From Miscanthus floridulus (lineage: Eukaryota > Streptophyta > Magnoliopsida > Poales > Poaceae), in assembly GCF_019320115.1 (NCBI RefSeq), contig NC_089589.1:21662580-21726579 (forward strand): a DNA stretch of 64,000 nucleotides, written 5' to 3'. Below, piece after piece: positions 21,993 to 33,117 of this stretch. The position numbers were made by a program, and so were the translations under genes. The stretch's first letter is position 1, and every line of letters starts with the position of its first letter. The notes under the pieces are model-generated. The model saw nothing but the letters and a program-made list of their open reading frames with translations, was not told the origin of the DNA and did no database searches.

Positions 21993-22990
21993 AGCGCCTG
22001 CGTCGTCGACTTGTCCTGCAGCTTGCGCAATCCTGCTACCTTCCTCGTCCGCCTACTCACCCATCCAAACCCTAGCCGCACCGTCATGGCTTTCCTTGCA
22101 AACCAAATTCACCCAGTCACTACTGTTGATGACGCTGCGACAGGCAACCCTATCCCAGAGGCGCTGGCGTTAACAATGTCCAAGGCGGGTCTGCACGCGT
22201 CTCCTAGACACCTCCTTCGTACATTTGATTTCTAGTTCAATCTCTCTGTTTCTCTCAATTCTACCTGATGAATTTCTCATTCTGCACGATGCCACATCAC
22301 GATTGGGCGAATCTAGTCTAGGACAAAGTCAGGGAGATCATTGAGAAGCTGCTCACCATCGATGCGACAGAGTACATCCGGCTGAGAGCGGTCTGCAGGC
22401 CATAGAGAAGCAGCTCCACTGCTAATTGTCCAACCTAGGAACTGTGTTTCTTTCCAAGTAACTCGGTGATGCTTCGCAAGAACGAGGACACCTACGATGA
22501 GGCACCTGCAGATCCAGCGGTGCTGCGTCAACACCACATCATGAACATGCACACAGGCACCACGCTCTGGATCCAACTGACATCGTTTGAGGAGTACGGC
22601 GATTTCCTCGCCGATGCCAAGGGCTCTTGCTTTTCTACTGCGTGTGCACCTCTTCAACTCCCTGACCACTGCCATCGCCGTCCTCCTAGGTGTCTCTGTG
22701 GCGCCGGGCCTGGAGGGAGCATCGTCGACAGGAGGAATGCGCCAGAGGGAGATCCCGTTATTGTTCCCAACGTGGTGCTCGTCGTGGTCTCGTAACTTTC
22801 GCAGCCCAGGCATAGCACCATGATTCTGTGTGCCAAGCCTAGCGATGGTCACTGTGGAACCGTCCATGCTGGCGTTGTGGAGGTGGAGGACGGTGTCATG
22901 CATCACGAGGAGAAACAAGATCTAGTGGGAATGAGAGTGGTGGGAGAGGGAGTGGGACTGGGACTGGGAGTGGGAGAGGGGCAGTGTTGA
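21993..22990 (+). pseudogene. F-box protein gene, copy f
   Basis: The ATG at 22086 opens MAFLANQIHPVTTVDDAATG and the first exon ends after about 110 bases. The intron acceptor region is altered (cacatcacgattgggcg). The F-box exon carries EKLLTIDATEYIRLRAVCRP (about 22345-22400). It continues with an acidic stretch, HHIMNMHTGTTLWIQLTSFE (22540-22595), EEYGDFLADAKG and a PDHCHRRPPR-type shifted LTTAIAVLLG. A stop replaces the tryptophan in the KPWRS motif (ccatagag) at about 22403. Frameshifts near 22640 and 22730 separate the domain pieces. It ends in the GTGGGA tract. It is the best-preserved F-box copy but still a pseudogene. Confidence 0.65.
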
Positions 22991-22999
22991 ATAGAAGAA

Positions 23000-23674
23000 A
23001 ATGAGATTGAAAATTAAATAGACTGAAGTAAATATAGATGACAATGCATCTTCAGTCCCATCTGAAAAATGAAAATGGAGACAATGAAATATTTTCTTCG
23101 AACTCATTTGAGACAATGAGACTGAAATGAAAGAGACCAAAGAAAATATAGAAGACAACATGGTCCGACAGTTGCCTCTAAAACAATTCTTCAAACTCAT
23201 TATATATTTATTAGAAGACAATGAGACTGAAGAAAATAAAAAATTGTTTGCCCCTTTGATACCCATAAAATTTAAAATTCCTCTTCGATATGATATATTT
23301 ATAGAATCATTAAGTTTCAAATGCTCTGCATTTATAAAACTCATTATTGTTTGTGCCCTTGCTGCACTTGGCAATCCGACAGTTGGAACTATGGAAGAAG
23401 GTTTAAAGGGAGATCGATGCCACACAAGCTGCAGGCAAACAAGGAGACGATATTTAGGGAAGCTTCAATGAACAAAAAAGAAATACAGTTATGAAGCCTA
23501 ACATTAATAGAGGAAAGATTCATCATGAGGAGCCGGTTCGAACAAAAAATACAATGGGAATCTCCAAGCAAGCGATAAAGATGCTTTTGATGTGCAAGAT
23601 CATGAATAAGGTCATAGAAGCAATAATCAATGGAAACAACGTGCAAAAAATGAAAGTGAGTAGCCAACCCCAAG
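23000..23674 (+). pseudogene. RING-type gene upstream part and exon 1, copy d
   Basis: Upstream sequence shared between copies ('gagactgaagaaaataaaa') is followed by exon 1 material from about 23340 (IIVCALAALGNPTVG). This copy includes a ~90-base segment encoding EEGLKGDRCHTSCRQTRR that is present only in copies d, h, i and j. It ends at donor CAAG|GTAGTG (23674). The acceptor and MEQQ region are absent because of a deletion at about 23340. Confidence 0.55.
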
Positions 23675-23699
23675 GTAGTGTGTGTGTGTGTGTTTGTGT

Positions 23700-24185
23700 G
23701 TGTTGACTGCACGAGCATGGCGTGTGAGGAGGCCGGGGACATCGGGGCTAGGAGGCGCATGGATCTAAACTTGTATATCATCCTCCCTCTAATGCTGCCG
23801 CCTTGAGTCTAGCTCGACACAGTGACGACTTCCCTGATGGTGATGCCCAACCTGACCGGTGCTGCGACGTTTGCTCCAAGAACGGATGAGGAATCACTCG
23901 CCCTAGCGTGGTGGTGGCCTATTCGCCATCAAATGTTATCTCTACCTAGGAGGAACACACAATGCTTGATCCCGTAGTTTATTCCTGGCTCGACGGCACT
24001 AGTGCTAGCGGTGAAGAGGACACCGATACTCCTAAGCCCCCGGTGGCAGTGAATGGTCCTAGTGTCTCTGGGCCGCAGCTTCTGGTAGCTGCCACTAGGT
24101 TGGAAGGGGATGATCTTCCGGTAGCATGGTCTGTGCGCCCTAGTCCAGTAGCGAGAAGAATCACCCCCAAAATCAGCGGCTGTTG
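23700..24185 (+). pseudogene. 5' coding region of the RING-type gene (alternative first exon)
   Basis: Right after the (GT)n tract an ATG at 23718 opens MACEEAGDIGARRRMDLNLY. The frame then breaks, and later parts read LDPVVYSWLDGTSASGEEDT (23963-24022) and GPQLLVAATRLEGDDLPVA (about 24070-24127). The last block is continuous with the start of exon 2 of the other copies (GFATGLEGDDLLVA). This therefore looks like the true N-terminal half of the RING protein, without the exon-1/intron boundary seen elsewhere. A partial second copy lies at 46295-46413. It is cut at about 24163, before the RING. Stops at about 23805 and 23890. Confidence 0.55.
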
Positions 24186-24224
24186 ATTATTAAAAAAAGA
24201 ATTAATTATTCTGAGAGTAGTTTA

Positions 24225-24890
24225 GTGTTTTCCCTCTTTCTAATGGAGCTTATCCAACGAAGGGAATTCCAAAATAGGGGTGTGGCGGTTTATAGCGAGA
24301 AGATCAATCTGGGGCTAGGGGCGGATTGAAAATCTTGCTCATCCCTGTGCTGAATTCCCCTCCCATTAAATCCTGCATTCAGTTACCATTTGCTTCCATC
24401 TACAGTGTGCTGGCTTTGCTTCTCTCTTCCGAGCTTATAGCTATACTTCAGTTTCTACTGGTTGAAACCACTGAAGAATTTCCCATAGTTTTTCAACTCG
24501 TTTTGAACCAAAAGTCAGCCTGGATAGTTCCACAATAACTGAGAGAAAATCGTGAACCCCCCCCCCCTCCCCCCGGGGCCCCGAAGCGAAGACACAACCA
24601 GGATGATCCGAGCGCCATTGTGAGCCACATTGGAGTAGATTGATGTGGATGGCGGTGTGTTTCCTTGAGGCCGTGCCGTTGTTGAAGGGTTTCACACCCG
24701 AGCAGGTAGATGGCCCAAGGCCTTCTTTATTTTAATTCGTTAGCAAACATTTGAGCCCAACAGGCAGCCCAGTATGCAAGCCTTTATTCAGCAAGTTTAG
24801 TGTCAGTCGCACAATTTTGATACATAGTGTAGCTTTCTATGTCTTCCTATCAGATATATGTTTTTGCACAGTACAAGGCTAAAACAGAGA
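24225..24890 (+). repeat. Module F, copy 2, with upstream flank
   Basis: The upstream flank (24225-24390; 'gcttatccaacgaagggaat') is shared with 28020-28160 and 53825-53985. Then module F starts at 'ctacag|tgtgctgg'. The coding-like part reads FQLVLNQKSAWIVP (about 24495-24535). An 8-base C run lies at 24557. Confidence 0.55.
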
Positions 24891-24938
24891 GAAGGATAAT
24901 GTGTTTACCATCTATCTAATTTCTTTCAGTCTTGGCAG

Positions 24939-26283
24939 TGTTGAGTCCATCCAGTTTGGTTTATTGCGTGCCACAAACTGACGAAAGGATTCCCTTCAAC
25001 ACACATCATATAAATGTGGCAACAAGCTGATTATGTTACTACTGCCGTCCCTACTTCATTTACCCGTACAGTATGTTACCATGCCATCAAGCCTTTTTCC
25101 ATTCATGTTCCAGACCCGGTTGATCTCAGAGGAGATAGAAAAATTATTGTTTGCGCCCTAGCTGCTCCTGGCAATCCGACAGTTATGAAGCCTAATATTA
25201 TTAGAGGAAAGATTCATCATGAGGAGCCAGTTCGAATAAAAATTAGAAAGGGAATCTCCAAAGAGCATGAATCGAGGTCACAGAAGCAATAATCAATGGA
25301 AAGAACGTGCAAAAAATTAAAGTGAGCAGCCAACCCCAAGGTAATGTGTGTGTGTGCTGTGTGTGTATGCGTGTGTGTGTTTTGAATGTCCTATTAGTGT
25401 TGTTCTAGGGATTTGCGTTACTTCTATTACAAATGTGTGTTTGTGTGTGTGTGTGTTCTAAGGATTTGCCACTGGGTTGGACCGGGATGATCTTCCAGTG
25501 GCAAGGTCTGTACGCCCTAGTCGGGTAGCTGCTGCTAACGGAATGAAGATGGTGAACACAAGCATACTTGCGCAGTCCACTCAAGGGGCTGCTGCAACTG
25601 CAATTGAAGCAGGAGCTCCCGAGCTCCGCTTTATGAGGGCGATACAGATTAGCCAGCAGCACAACATTGTGATGCCAGGATCAGCAAACCACAGTCATGG
25701 TGCAGCTAGCACGGATACAGATAGTCTGGTCTGGGCAATACAGCCCTGTGACGTATTGCAACTACAGCTTTGAGTGTAATATCTGTCTTGACACGGCTAA
25801 ACAGCCCGTAGTTACACCTTCTGCTGGCCATGCTTGCACCAGTGGCTCCAAGCACCGTCACCCTTCTCTGAGTGCCCTGTCTGCAAGGGAGAGGTGCTGG
25901 AAGCGAATGTCACTCCGATATATGAAACAGGTGGTGAAGAAGTGTATTCCACCGGCAACCCTGACTTGCCACCCCAGGCCGCGAGCAAACAGAAGGGACA
26001 GCCTGAGCCAATGGCTGCAAATGGCAGACACAAGAGGAATTGCAACAGTGGTGAGGGAGTTGATACAAAACCAGGGTGTAGTGAGAGGCCTCCCAATCCC
26101 GGCATTGTGACAGCCTGCATTGTGAAACGACAGCAGCAAAAAGTAGGTTCTAAGGTTGTTGGAGAGAGTGTAAAGCAGCAGCAGCAGCCCGAATGCCCTA
26201 AAAATGCTTCTGGTGCTGCTCTAGAGAAGCAACCAAACAAGCAGGATGTGTCATCTGTCTGGACTAAGGCCAACCATATATAG
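24939..26283 (+). pseudogene. RING-type E3 ligase-like gene, copy e (RING internally deleted)
   Basis: Exon 1 (24939-25340) is the cleanest copy. It follows 'ttggcag' and is open from MWQQADYVTTAVPTSFTR through DPVDLRGDRKIIVCALAAPG and IRGKIHHEEPVRIKIRKGIS. The donor is CAAG|GTAATG. The acceptor is changed to 'tctaag', which would shift the splice by a base. Exon 2 reads LDRDDLPVARSVRPSRVAAA-like sequence to TDTDSLVWAIQ. A ~100-base deletion then removes the EQAAR region, and a shorter one removes the CGHLF part of the RING (ligands 3 to 5). FECNICLD and ECPVCKGEVLEANVTPIY remain in different frames. The last frame (to 26283) keeps a long tail, ESVKQQQQPECP and KQDVSSVWTKANHI, which may be the ancestral C-terminus. 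Confidence 0.7.
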
Positions 26284-26289
26284 GTTCTG

Positions 26290-26530
26290 TATACATGTTG
26301 TATGGGTTGTACAATACTTTACGCATCACTTTCATTCATGCTACTTTTTCTTGCAATTAGAATTATTGATTTTAAACTTAAATACTTCTGTATTATTTCA
26401 TTAAATATGAGAATGTGTCTCCCAGTTTCTTCATGAGGAGAACCAGATCCGTTGAGAACGGGAGTGGTGGGAGAGGGAGTGGGAGAGGGGCAGTGTTGAA
26501 TAGAAGACAACGAGATCAAAATTGAATACA
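26290..26530 (+). pseudogene. F-box unit fragments joined (leader plus 3' tract)
   Basis: F-box leader sequence (tgggttgtacaatactttacg…) is joined at about 26420 to the terminal 'gaggagaaccagatc' and GTGGGA tract. The whole coding region is deleted. The same type of internal deletion occurs at 27660-27760. Confidence 0.5.
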
Positions 26531-26940
26531 CTCGGAAGTAAATATAGATGACAATTCATGTTGAGTCTCATCTGAAAAATAAAATTGAAGACAATGAAAT
26601 ATTTTGTTCGAAGTCATTTGAGACTATAAGACTGAACTGAAAGAGACCCAAGAAAATATAGAAGACAATGCGTCTTCGATCTCATTTGAAAAGGAAAAAG
26701 GTAAATATAGAAAACAACATGGTCCGACAGCTGGCTCTATATGACAATTCTTGAAACTCATTATATATTTAAAGACAATGAGACTGAAAAAAAGAAAATT
26801 TGAGTGCCCTTTCAATACCAATAAAATTTAAAATTCTGCTCCTAAATGATATATTTATAGAACCATTAAGTTTCAAATGCTCTGCATTTATAAAATATAT
26901 TATATGTTTACCATCTATCAAATTTATTTCAATTTTGCAG

Positions 26941-27158
26941 TGTTGAGTCCATGCAATTTGGTTTATTGCGTGCCATAAACTGACGGAGGGTTCCCTTCAA
27001 CACACATCATATAAATGTGGCAACAAGCTGATTATGTTACTACTGCCGTCCCTACTTCATTTACCCTACAGTACGTTACCATGCCATCAAGCCTTTTACA
27101 TTCATGTTCCAGACCCGGTTGATCTCAGAGGAGATTGAAAAATTATTGTTTACGTCCC
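26941..27158 (+). pseudogene. RING-type gene exon 1, copy f (3' truncated)
   Basis: The acceptor 'attttgcag' (26940) is followed by exon 1 through VDLRGD-type sequence ('ggttgatctcagaggagat'). It breaks at about 27153 into leader-intron sequence of the F-box unit ('ggcatgatttttggtgattt'). Confidence 0.55.
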
Positions 27159-27424
27159 AGGCATGATTTTTGGTGATTTTCTTGATCTAAGAAGACCAAT
27201 ATTCTTTGAATGTCACTATTGCCGTCTGACCTTATCCTTAGGGCATTTGGATGGCCATACCTTGTGAGGCTTATGTTTTGAGAAGGATGACTGATGATGG
27301 CTTTGGGTTGAGCATGGAGGTAATCATGTTAGGGAAGCGATGGGTGATGGGGTCGAAGTGGGGGCGACTAGCAGAAGCAAGGTAAGGTTGCCAGCAGCCA
27401 CAGTTGAGAACCTGCCGATAAATT

Positions 27425-27452
27425 GTGTGTGTGTGTGTGTGTGTGTGTGGTT
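27425..27452 (+). repeat. (GT)n microsatellite
   Basis: A dinucleotide tract in the F-box leader intron at the same place as 50925-50986. Confidence 0.8.
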
Positions 27453-28015
27453 GAGGGGGGGGGGCAGTGTGTGGGTGGCTAACCGGAGTTGGATTCAGAG
27501 AAAAGGTGGGGGTGGGGTGGGGGAGGGGTTACAACCATACGTTTTCACATGTTGTATGGGTTTTACAATACTTTACCCGTCACTTTCATTCATGTTACTT
27601 TTTCTTTGAATTAGAATTCTTGATTTTAAACTTAAATGCTTCTGCATTATTTCATTACATATGAGAATGTGTCTCCTAGTTTTTTCATGAAGAGAAACCA
27701 GATCTGGTGGCAATGGAAGTGGTGGGAGATGGAGTGGGACTGGGAGTGGGATAGGGGCAGTGTTGAATAGAAGACAATGAGCTCAAAAATCAAATAGACT
27801 GAAGTAAATATATATGACAATGCATCTTCGGTCTCATATGAAAATGAAAAAAGAAAATATAGAAAACTACATGGTCCGACAGCTGGCTCTAAGACAATTC
27901 TTCAAACTCATTATATGTTTAGAAGACAATGAGACTGAACAAAATAAAATTTGAGTGCCCTTTCATTACCCATAAAATTTAAAATTCCTCTTCAATATGA
28001 TATATTTATAGGTGC
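27453..28015 (+). pseudogene. F-box unit leader joined to 3' tract, second internally deleted copy
   Basis: Leader sequence (27530-27670) is joined at about 27680 to the 'gaaaccagatctggtgg' 3' part and GTGGGA tract, then to upstream RING-unit sequence. No reading frame is kept. Confidence 0.45.
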
Positions 28016-28019
28016 TATC

Positions 28020-28790
28020 TTATTGTGCTTGGGAGGAATGGAATTCATGCAAAATAGGTGTGTGGGGGTTTATAGTGAGAAGATCAGGGGCCAGGTGTGG
28101 CGAAACCTTGTTCGTCCTTGTGCTGGATTCCCCTCCCATTAAGTCCTGCCTTCAGTTATCATATGCTTCCATCTACAGTGTGCTGGCTTTGCTTATAGCT
28201 ATACTTCAGTTTCTCATGGATGAAGCCACTAAAGAATTGCCCATAGTTTTTCAACTGGTTTGGAACCAAAAGTCAGCCTGGATTGTTCCAAAAGTCAGCC
28301 TGGATCGTGACCCCCCTTCCCGGGCCCCGAAGCGATGACACAACTAGGATGATCTGAGGGCCATAGCGAGCCGCATTGGTGAAGATTGAAGTGGATGGCG
28401 GCGTGTTTCCATGAGGCTGTACTCTAGTTGAAGGGTTTCACACCCGAGGAGCGGGAGGTAGATGGACCTAGGCCTCCTTTATTTTAATTAAGTAGAAAAT
28501 AGGTGAGCCCAACGGGCAGCCCAATATATGCAAGCCTATACTCAACAAGTTTAGTGCCAATCACCCAATCTTGATGCATAGTTTAGCTTTCTAGTCTTCC
28601 GATCTGATATATGATTTTGCACAGTACAAGGCTAAAACTGTATAGCAACTCCAACTCTATCCATATGCACGTCCACTTTAGAGTGTGTTATTCTTACTCT
28701 ATCTTTTGACACATCTCATAAAATTGGAACAATATAGGGCACAGTGGTGTGGGATCCAGTTCTTTTCATATCTCTACATAGTTACTACAG
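28020..28790 (+). repeat. Module F, copy 3
   Basis: The flank and module F resemble 24225-24890. The coding-like segment reads LLIAILQFLMDEATKELPIV (about 28190-28250). There is a short internal duplication of 'aaaagtcagcctggat' at 28267-28305. Confidence 0.55.
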
Positions 28791-29697
28791 GGCAATCCAG
28801 CTCCCTTCCTCGTCCACCTACTCAAACATCCAAACCCTAGCAGCGCCATCATGGCTTTCCTTGAAAACCAACTTCACCAAGTTGCTGCCGTGGATGACGC
28901 TGTGGCAGTCAACCCTCTACAGTGTGATGCCTTTGCTTAGAGCTATACTTCAGTTTCTACTAGATGAAACCACTGAAGAATGGCCCATAGTTTTTCAACT
29001 GGCTTTGAACCAAAAGTCGGCCTAGATTGTTCCAAAAAAACTGAGAGAAAACCGTGACCCCCTCCCTGGGCTCCGAAGCGAAGACACAACCAGGATGATC
29101 TGAGCCCATTTGCGAGCCGCGTTGGAGAAGATTGAAGTGGGTGGCCGCGTGTTTCCGTGAGGCCTTGCTGTAGCTGAAGGGTTTCACACCCGAGTATCTG
29201 GAGGTAGATGGACCTAGGCCTCCTTTATTTTAATTCAGTAGCGAACAGGTGAGCCCAACAGGCAGCCCAGTATGCAAGCCTGTACTCAGCAAGTTTAGTG
29301 TCAATCACACAATCTTGATTCATAGTGTAGCTTTCTAAGTTTTTCTATCTGATATATGTTTTTGCACAATACGAGGCTAAAACTGTTTAGCAACTCCAAC
29401 TCTATCCATATGCACATGCACATTAGAGTGAGTTATTCTGAGTCTATCTTTCGATACATCACATAAAATTGGAACAATATAAGGCATAGTGGTGTGGGAT
29501 CCAGCTCTTTTCATATCTCTACATAGTTGCTATAGGGAAATCCAGCTCCTTTCCTCGTCCACCTACTCAACCATCCAAACCCTAGCAGCGCCGTCATGGC
29601 TTTCCTTGCAAACCAACTTCACCAAATCGCTGCCGTTGATGACGCTACAGTAGGCAACCCTATCTCAGTCCTCCCTGTCCCTGGCGCCAGCATTGAC
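28791..29697 (+). pseudogene. Two F-box first exons with module F between them
   Basis: An F-box 5' UTR and ATG (28851, MAFLENQLHQVAAVDDAVA) are fused at about 28915 to module F copy 4 (to about 29560). A second F-box first exon follows, with ATG at 29596 (MAFLANQLHQIAAVDDATV). Together with 28160-28790 this is a tandem duplication with a period of about 745 bases. The second exon is interrupted at 29698 by a large insertion and continues at 30843. Confidence 0.6.
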
Positions 29698-30842
29698 TGA
29701 CATCTGTCGCGGGGTCAAAACCGCTGCAAGCATTGCTGTTCGTGGTAGTATCAGAGTGCTTGTCTCCGGTGGCCCGGGTGGACTCTAGAACACAAGAATC
29801 GGAGAGGGGATGCAACGGATTATCCTGGTTCAGGCAATCGATGCCCTACGTCCAAAAGTTGATGATCCTAATACTTAAGAGCAGCCAAAATCTATAAGGG
29901 AGAAAGGGAAAGATTTTGTATGGGATCGCTCGGTGCTAATCCTAGGTTCGCCTCACAGCCGGTGGAGCCTTCCCCTCATCTGAGAGGAGGAAGACGACAG
30001 GGTGTGGTGGAGGAGCTCTCAATGCCCCTCTCTGGGTTGCTCTGCTCTAGGTGCAGAACCTGAGCGGAATGATGAGGACTTGATTGATTTGTTTGGATTC
30101 ATCCTTCCCATCTTAGGATCCGACCTTCCCCTTGTATCTCGAGGTAGATAGGGTACATAACAGTTTGGGGGGGGGTTGAGCCTATGGTCTACATGTGCTG
30201 GAGTCCAGGAGGGTCTTGCAGCGGCGTCGTGCGGACCATGGCGATGTCGTGGAGCGAAAGAAGCTCTGGGCATCGTCTAGCTGCTCTGTTCTGACGTACT
30301 GAGTGTCATGTTGTGTGGGCTTGGACCGGTCTCCACCAGGTGCACCTTCTGGAGGCTTCTTGGTGGTGAAGGTTGCCGGCTTGAGGGCCTAACGGGTGGG
30401 CCTAGAAGCCCCCGATCCCTTGAAGCCAACGGAGGAGTTTGTCTTCTTGCATCACGCCCCATGCGTGACCCTGTCGGAGGAGTGGTTGATAGAGCCACAC
30501 CCGTGGGGCAGTGCCGAGGAGGCCCCCGAGCCTCGGTAGCTCAGGGGGCACCTTCTCGTGCACGGGCGTTGACTGGCACCGAAGGCCAGGAAGGAGCCAA
30601 TGATTGGCCCCGGCTTTCGCTGCTTGGGAGCCTGAGGCTCGAGAGAGTCCCCGAGCCCCGAACAGAGGTGGCGGGCGTTCCCGAGCTCGACCTGCATCCT
30701 TGGCCTGAGGGTACGCACGAGCATACCCGATGGGTATGGCCCTCGAGCCCCCGAGTGATCCTAGAGGGGTTGGGCGTGCAGTCTCTCAGTCGGGAACCTT
30801 TGCTCCCGAGGCTTAACATACCCCTATGTTAGGATCTCATCA
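29698..30842. mobile_element. LTR-like insertion in F-box copy g
   Basis: A 1.145-kb GC-rich block begins TGACATCTG and ends CTCATCA. It splits the F-box first exon between 'ccagcattgac' (29697) and 'atgtcgacggtggg' (30843). The inside has repeated 'cccccgagc' words typical of grass Gypsy LTRs. The flanks TTGAC and ATGTC could be a decayed 5-bp target duplication. It is either a solo LTR or a deleted element; no protein domain is seen. Confidence 0.5.
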
Positions 30843-31640
30843 ATGTCGACGGTGGGTCTCCACGAGTCTCCTAGACACCTCCTTCGTACATGTGATTTCG
30901 GTTCGATCTCTATGTTTCTCTCGATTTTATGAGACGAATTTCTATTTCTGCACGATGCCACATCAGGTTGGAGCCGGAGCAGAGGATTTGGACGAATCTA
31001 GTATAGGACACTGTTAGGGAGATCGGTGAGAAGCTGCTCGCCATCGATGCGATGGAGTACATCCACTTCAAAGCGGTCTACGAGCCGTGGAGAAGCTCGA
31101 CCGCTAATCATCTAACCTGGTAACCATGTTTCTTTCCCAAAAAGTGGGAGATGCTTGACAACAACGAGAATGACGACGACGAGGCACCTACAGATCTGGC
31201 GGCGCCCTACTGCCACAATTTCGTGAACGTGCGCATAGGCGCCACACTCTGGATCGAGCAAATGTTAGTTGAGGAGTACGATAATTTCCTCGCCGATGCC
31301 GAGGGGCTCAAGTTTTCTACTATGAGCGCACCAAAACGGTGCGCCTCTTCAACACCCTAACCACCGCCACTGCCATCCTCGTAGGTTTCTCTAGGGCCTG
31401 GAGGGAGAGCCAGAGCTCATTACAGCCGGGATCGTCGCTGACAGGAGGAATGTGCTAGCACCATGATTCTGTGCGCCAAGCCTAACGATGGCTTGGGGAA
31501 CCGTCGATGCTGGCGTTGTGCGGTTGGAGGACGGGGGCGTGCATCAAGAGGATAAACCATATCTGGTGGGAATGGGAGTGGTGGGAAAGGGAATGGGAGT
31601 GGGAGTGGGAGTGGGACTAGGAGTGGGAGAGGGGTAGTGT
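30843..31640 (+). pseudogene. F-box protein gene, copy g (second part)
   Basis: This continues the copy split by the insertion. The intron acceptor 'cacatcag' (about 30966) is followed by the stop TATAG (about 31006) and an F-box reading EIGEKLLAIDAMEYIHFKAV (about 31018-31080). An acidic block follows, then NFVNVRIGATLWIEQMLVEE (about 31220-31275), EEYDNFLADAEG and FNTLTTATAI in another frame. The GTGGGA tract lies at 31575-31635. It then joins RING exon 1. Confidence 0.6.
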
Positions 31641-31896
31641 TCAATAGAAGACAATGAGATTGAAAAATGTTCCATTCATGTTGCAGACCCAGTTGATCTC
31701 TGAGGAGATAGAAAAAATATTCTTTGCACCCTTGCTGCTCCTGGCAATCCGACACTTATGAAGCCTAATACAATTATCAAGCCTAATATTATTAGAGGAA
31801 AATTCATCACAAGAAGCCAGATTGAATAAGGTTACCGAAGCAATAATTAATGGAAACAACGTGCAAAAAATGAAAGTAAGCAGCCAACCCCTAGGT

Positions 31897-31931
31897 AGTG
31901 TGTGTGTGTGTGTGTGTGTGTGTGTTGTGTG

Positions 31932-31962
<31 letters not shown>

Positions 31963-31985
31963 GTGTATGTGTGTGTTTGTGTGTT
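31897..31985 (+). repeat. (GT)n microsatellite
   Basis: An imperfect GT/TGTGTTG tract of about 90 bases in the RING intron, the longest in this intron among the copies. Confidence 0.85.
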
Positions 31986-32067
31986 TTGGATGTCCTATTA
32001 GTGTTGAGCTTGGTATTTGCGTTACTTCTATTACAAATGTTTGTGTGTTCTACGGATTTGCCACTTC

Positions 32068-32460
32068 TCTCTCGCTCTTGCCCTCCGATGTCCGATCCAT
32101 TTCTCTCTTGCTCTCGCTCTCGCTAGCTGCGGTGCTGCCTGCCATGGACTCCGACTCTGACACGTCCAACAAATTCTCCCCAGAGTGCTTCTGTATCGTT
32201 CGCCACCGCCCAAGCCCAAGCAAGAAGCCATGATCAGACACAGATCAGGAAGGTGCCGATGCCGTGTACGTGCCCAGCCCCACCATGGCCGCGCTGTCGC
32301 CGGACCCACCTTCTAGTCCTATGTTCGACGATGCCCAGAGACAGCCAGGACCAGGCACAGATCATGAAGGTGCCGATGCCGTGGACGCGCCCATGGCCAT
32401 GGAGAGGAGGAGGTCGCAGTACCCTTCTCCTAGGTCTAAATCTGGTGCTCGCTGGAGGCA
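32068..32460 (+). other. Unidentified coding-like insert inside RING copy g
   Basis: An ATG at 32143 opens MDSDSDTSNKFSPECFCIVR, stopping at about 32233. A ~45-base motif then occurs twice ('cagatcaggaaggtgccgat' at about 32241 and 'cagatcatgaaggtgccgat' at about 32359). The second frame contains PSPTMAALSPDPPSSPMFDD. The insert occurs nowhere else in the window and is more GC-rich than its surroundings, which suggests captured sequence. I cannot name it. Confidence 0.4.
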
Positions 32461-33117
32461 GACGACCACAGACAAGGGTCATCTAGCACAGATGCGGGTA
32501 GTCTTGTCCGGGCAATCGAACGCACTCATAGCTCTTTTGAATAAGCAGCATGGGGGCAAAATCCGAATGGCGACAATAACAAGGTGTGTGGAAGCTGTTC
32601 TACTAAGAAGGATGGTTCCTGTGACTGCAACTCCAGATTTGAGTGTAATATCTGTCCTGACCTGGCTAAATAGCCCATGGTTACACCATGTGGCCACCTC
32701 TTATGCTGGCCATGCTTGCTCCAGTGGCTCCATGCACAGTCACCCTTCTCTGGCCCTGTCTGCAAAGTCGAGGTACTGATGGAAGCGAACGTCACTCCGT
32801 TATATGGAAGAGGTGGTGAAGAAGGGGATTCCCCCACCAACAATGACTTGCCACCCGCCAGGCCGGAGGCAACAAATGGCGGACACAAGAAGGCAGTTGA
32901 TACAAAACTAGGGTGTAGTGAGAGGCCTCCCAATCCTAGCAGTGCTTGTTACGCTGTGGCCCCTCCTAGTCCGTCCAATACAGGAGCTGGCTCCTCTAAC
33001 AGTGCATGTTACACTGCGTTCATTAGAACAAAGTGCTGCAGCTTCTTAGTTACCAATTTCCATCCTTATTTTCTTGATATAAATATCATTTGTTTCCCTA
33101 AACTAAAGCTTCAGTAA

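Larger units (their letters stand above)
31645..33117 (+). pseudogene. RING-type E3 ligase-like gene, copy g (chimeric)
   Basis: Exon 1 is 5'-truncated (about 31665-31894, donor CTAG|GTAGTG). The intron holds a long (GT)n tract. At the exon 2 start ('ctacggatttgccact', about 32067) the sequence switches to an unrelated ~400-base segment. RING sequence returns at about 32470 ('cagacaagggtcatctagca'). The RING region reads FECNICPDLAK, then a stop (TAG, about 32671), then TPCGHLLCWPCLLQWLHAQS and SGPVCKVEV. A 6-base deletion removes the cysteine of CPVC. ANVTPLYGRGG and the tail resemble copy c. The stop and lost ligand make it nonfunctional. Confidence 0.7.

Noticed and set aside
30530..30560. 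tRNA-like 'ggtagctcaggggg' word
   Set aside because: Only the D-arm-like word is present; there is no T-arm or anticodon stem at the right spacing, and it lies in an LTR-like repeat.
30308..30832. 174-codon open frame on the plus strand
   Set aside because: It lies wholly inside the GC-rich LTR-like insertion, overlaps equally long minus-strand frames, and has no domain. GC-rich LTRs commonly give such frames.
31898..32233. Cysteine/valine-rich frame
   Set aside because: It is a translation of the GT microsatellite.
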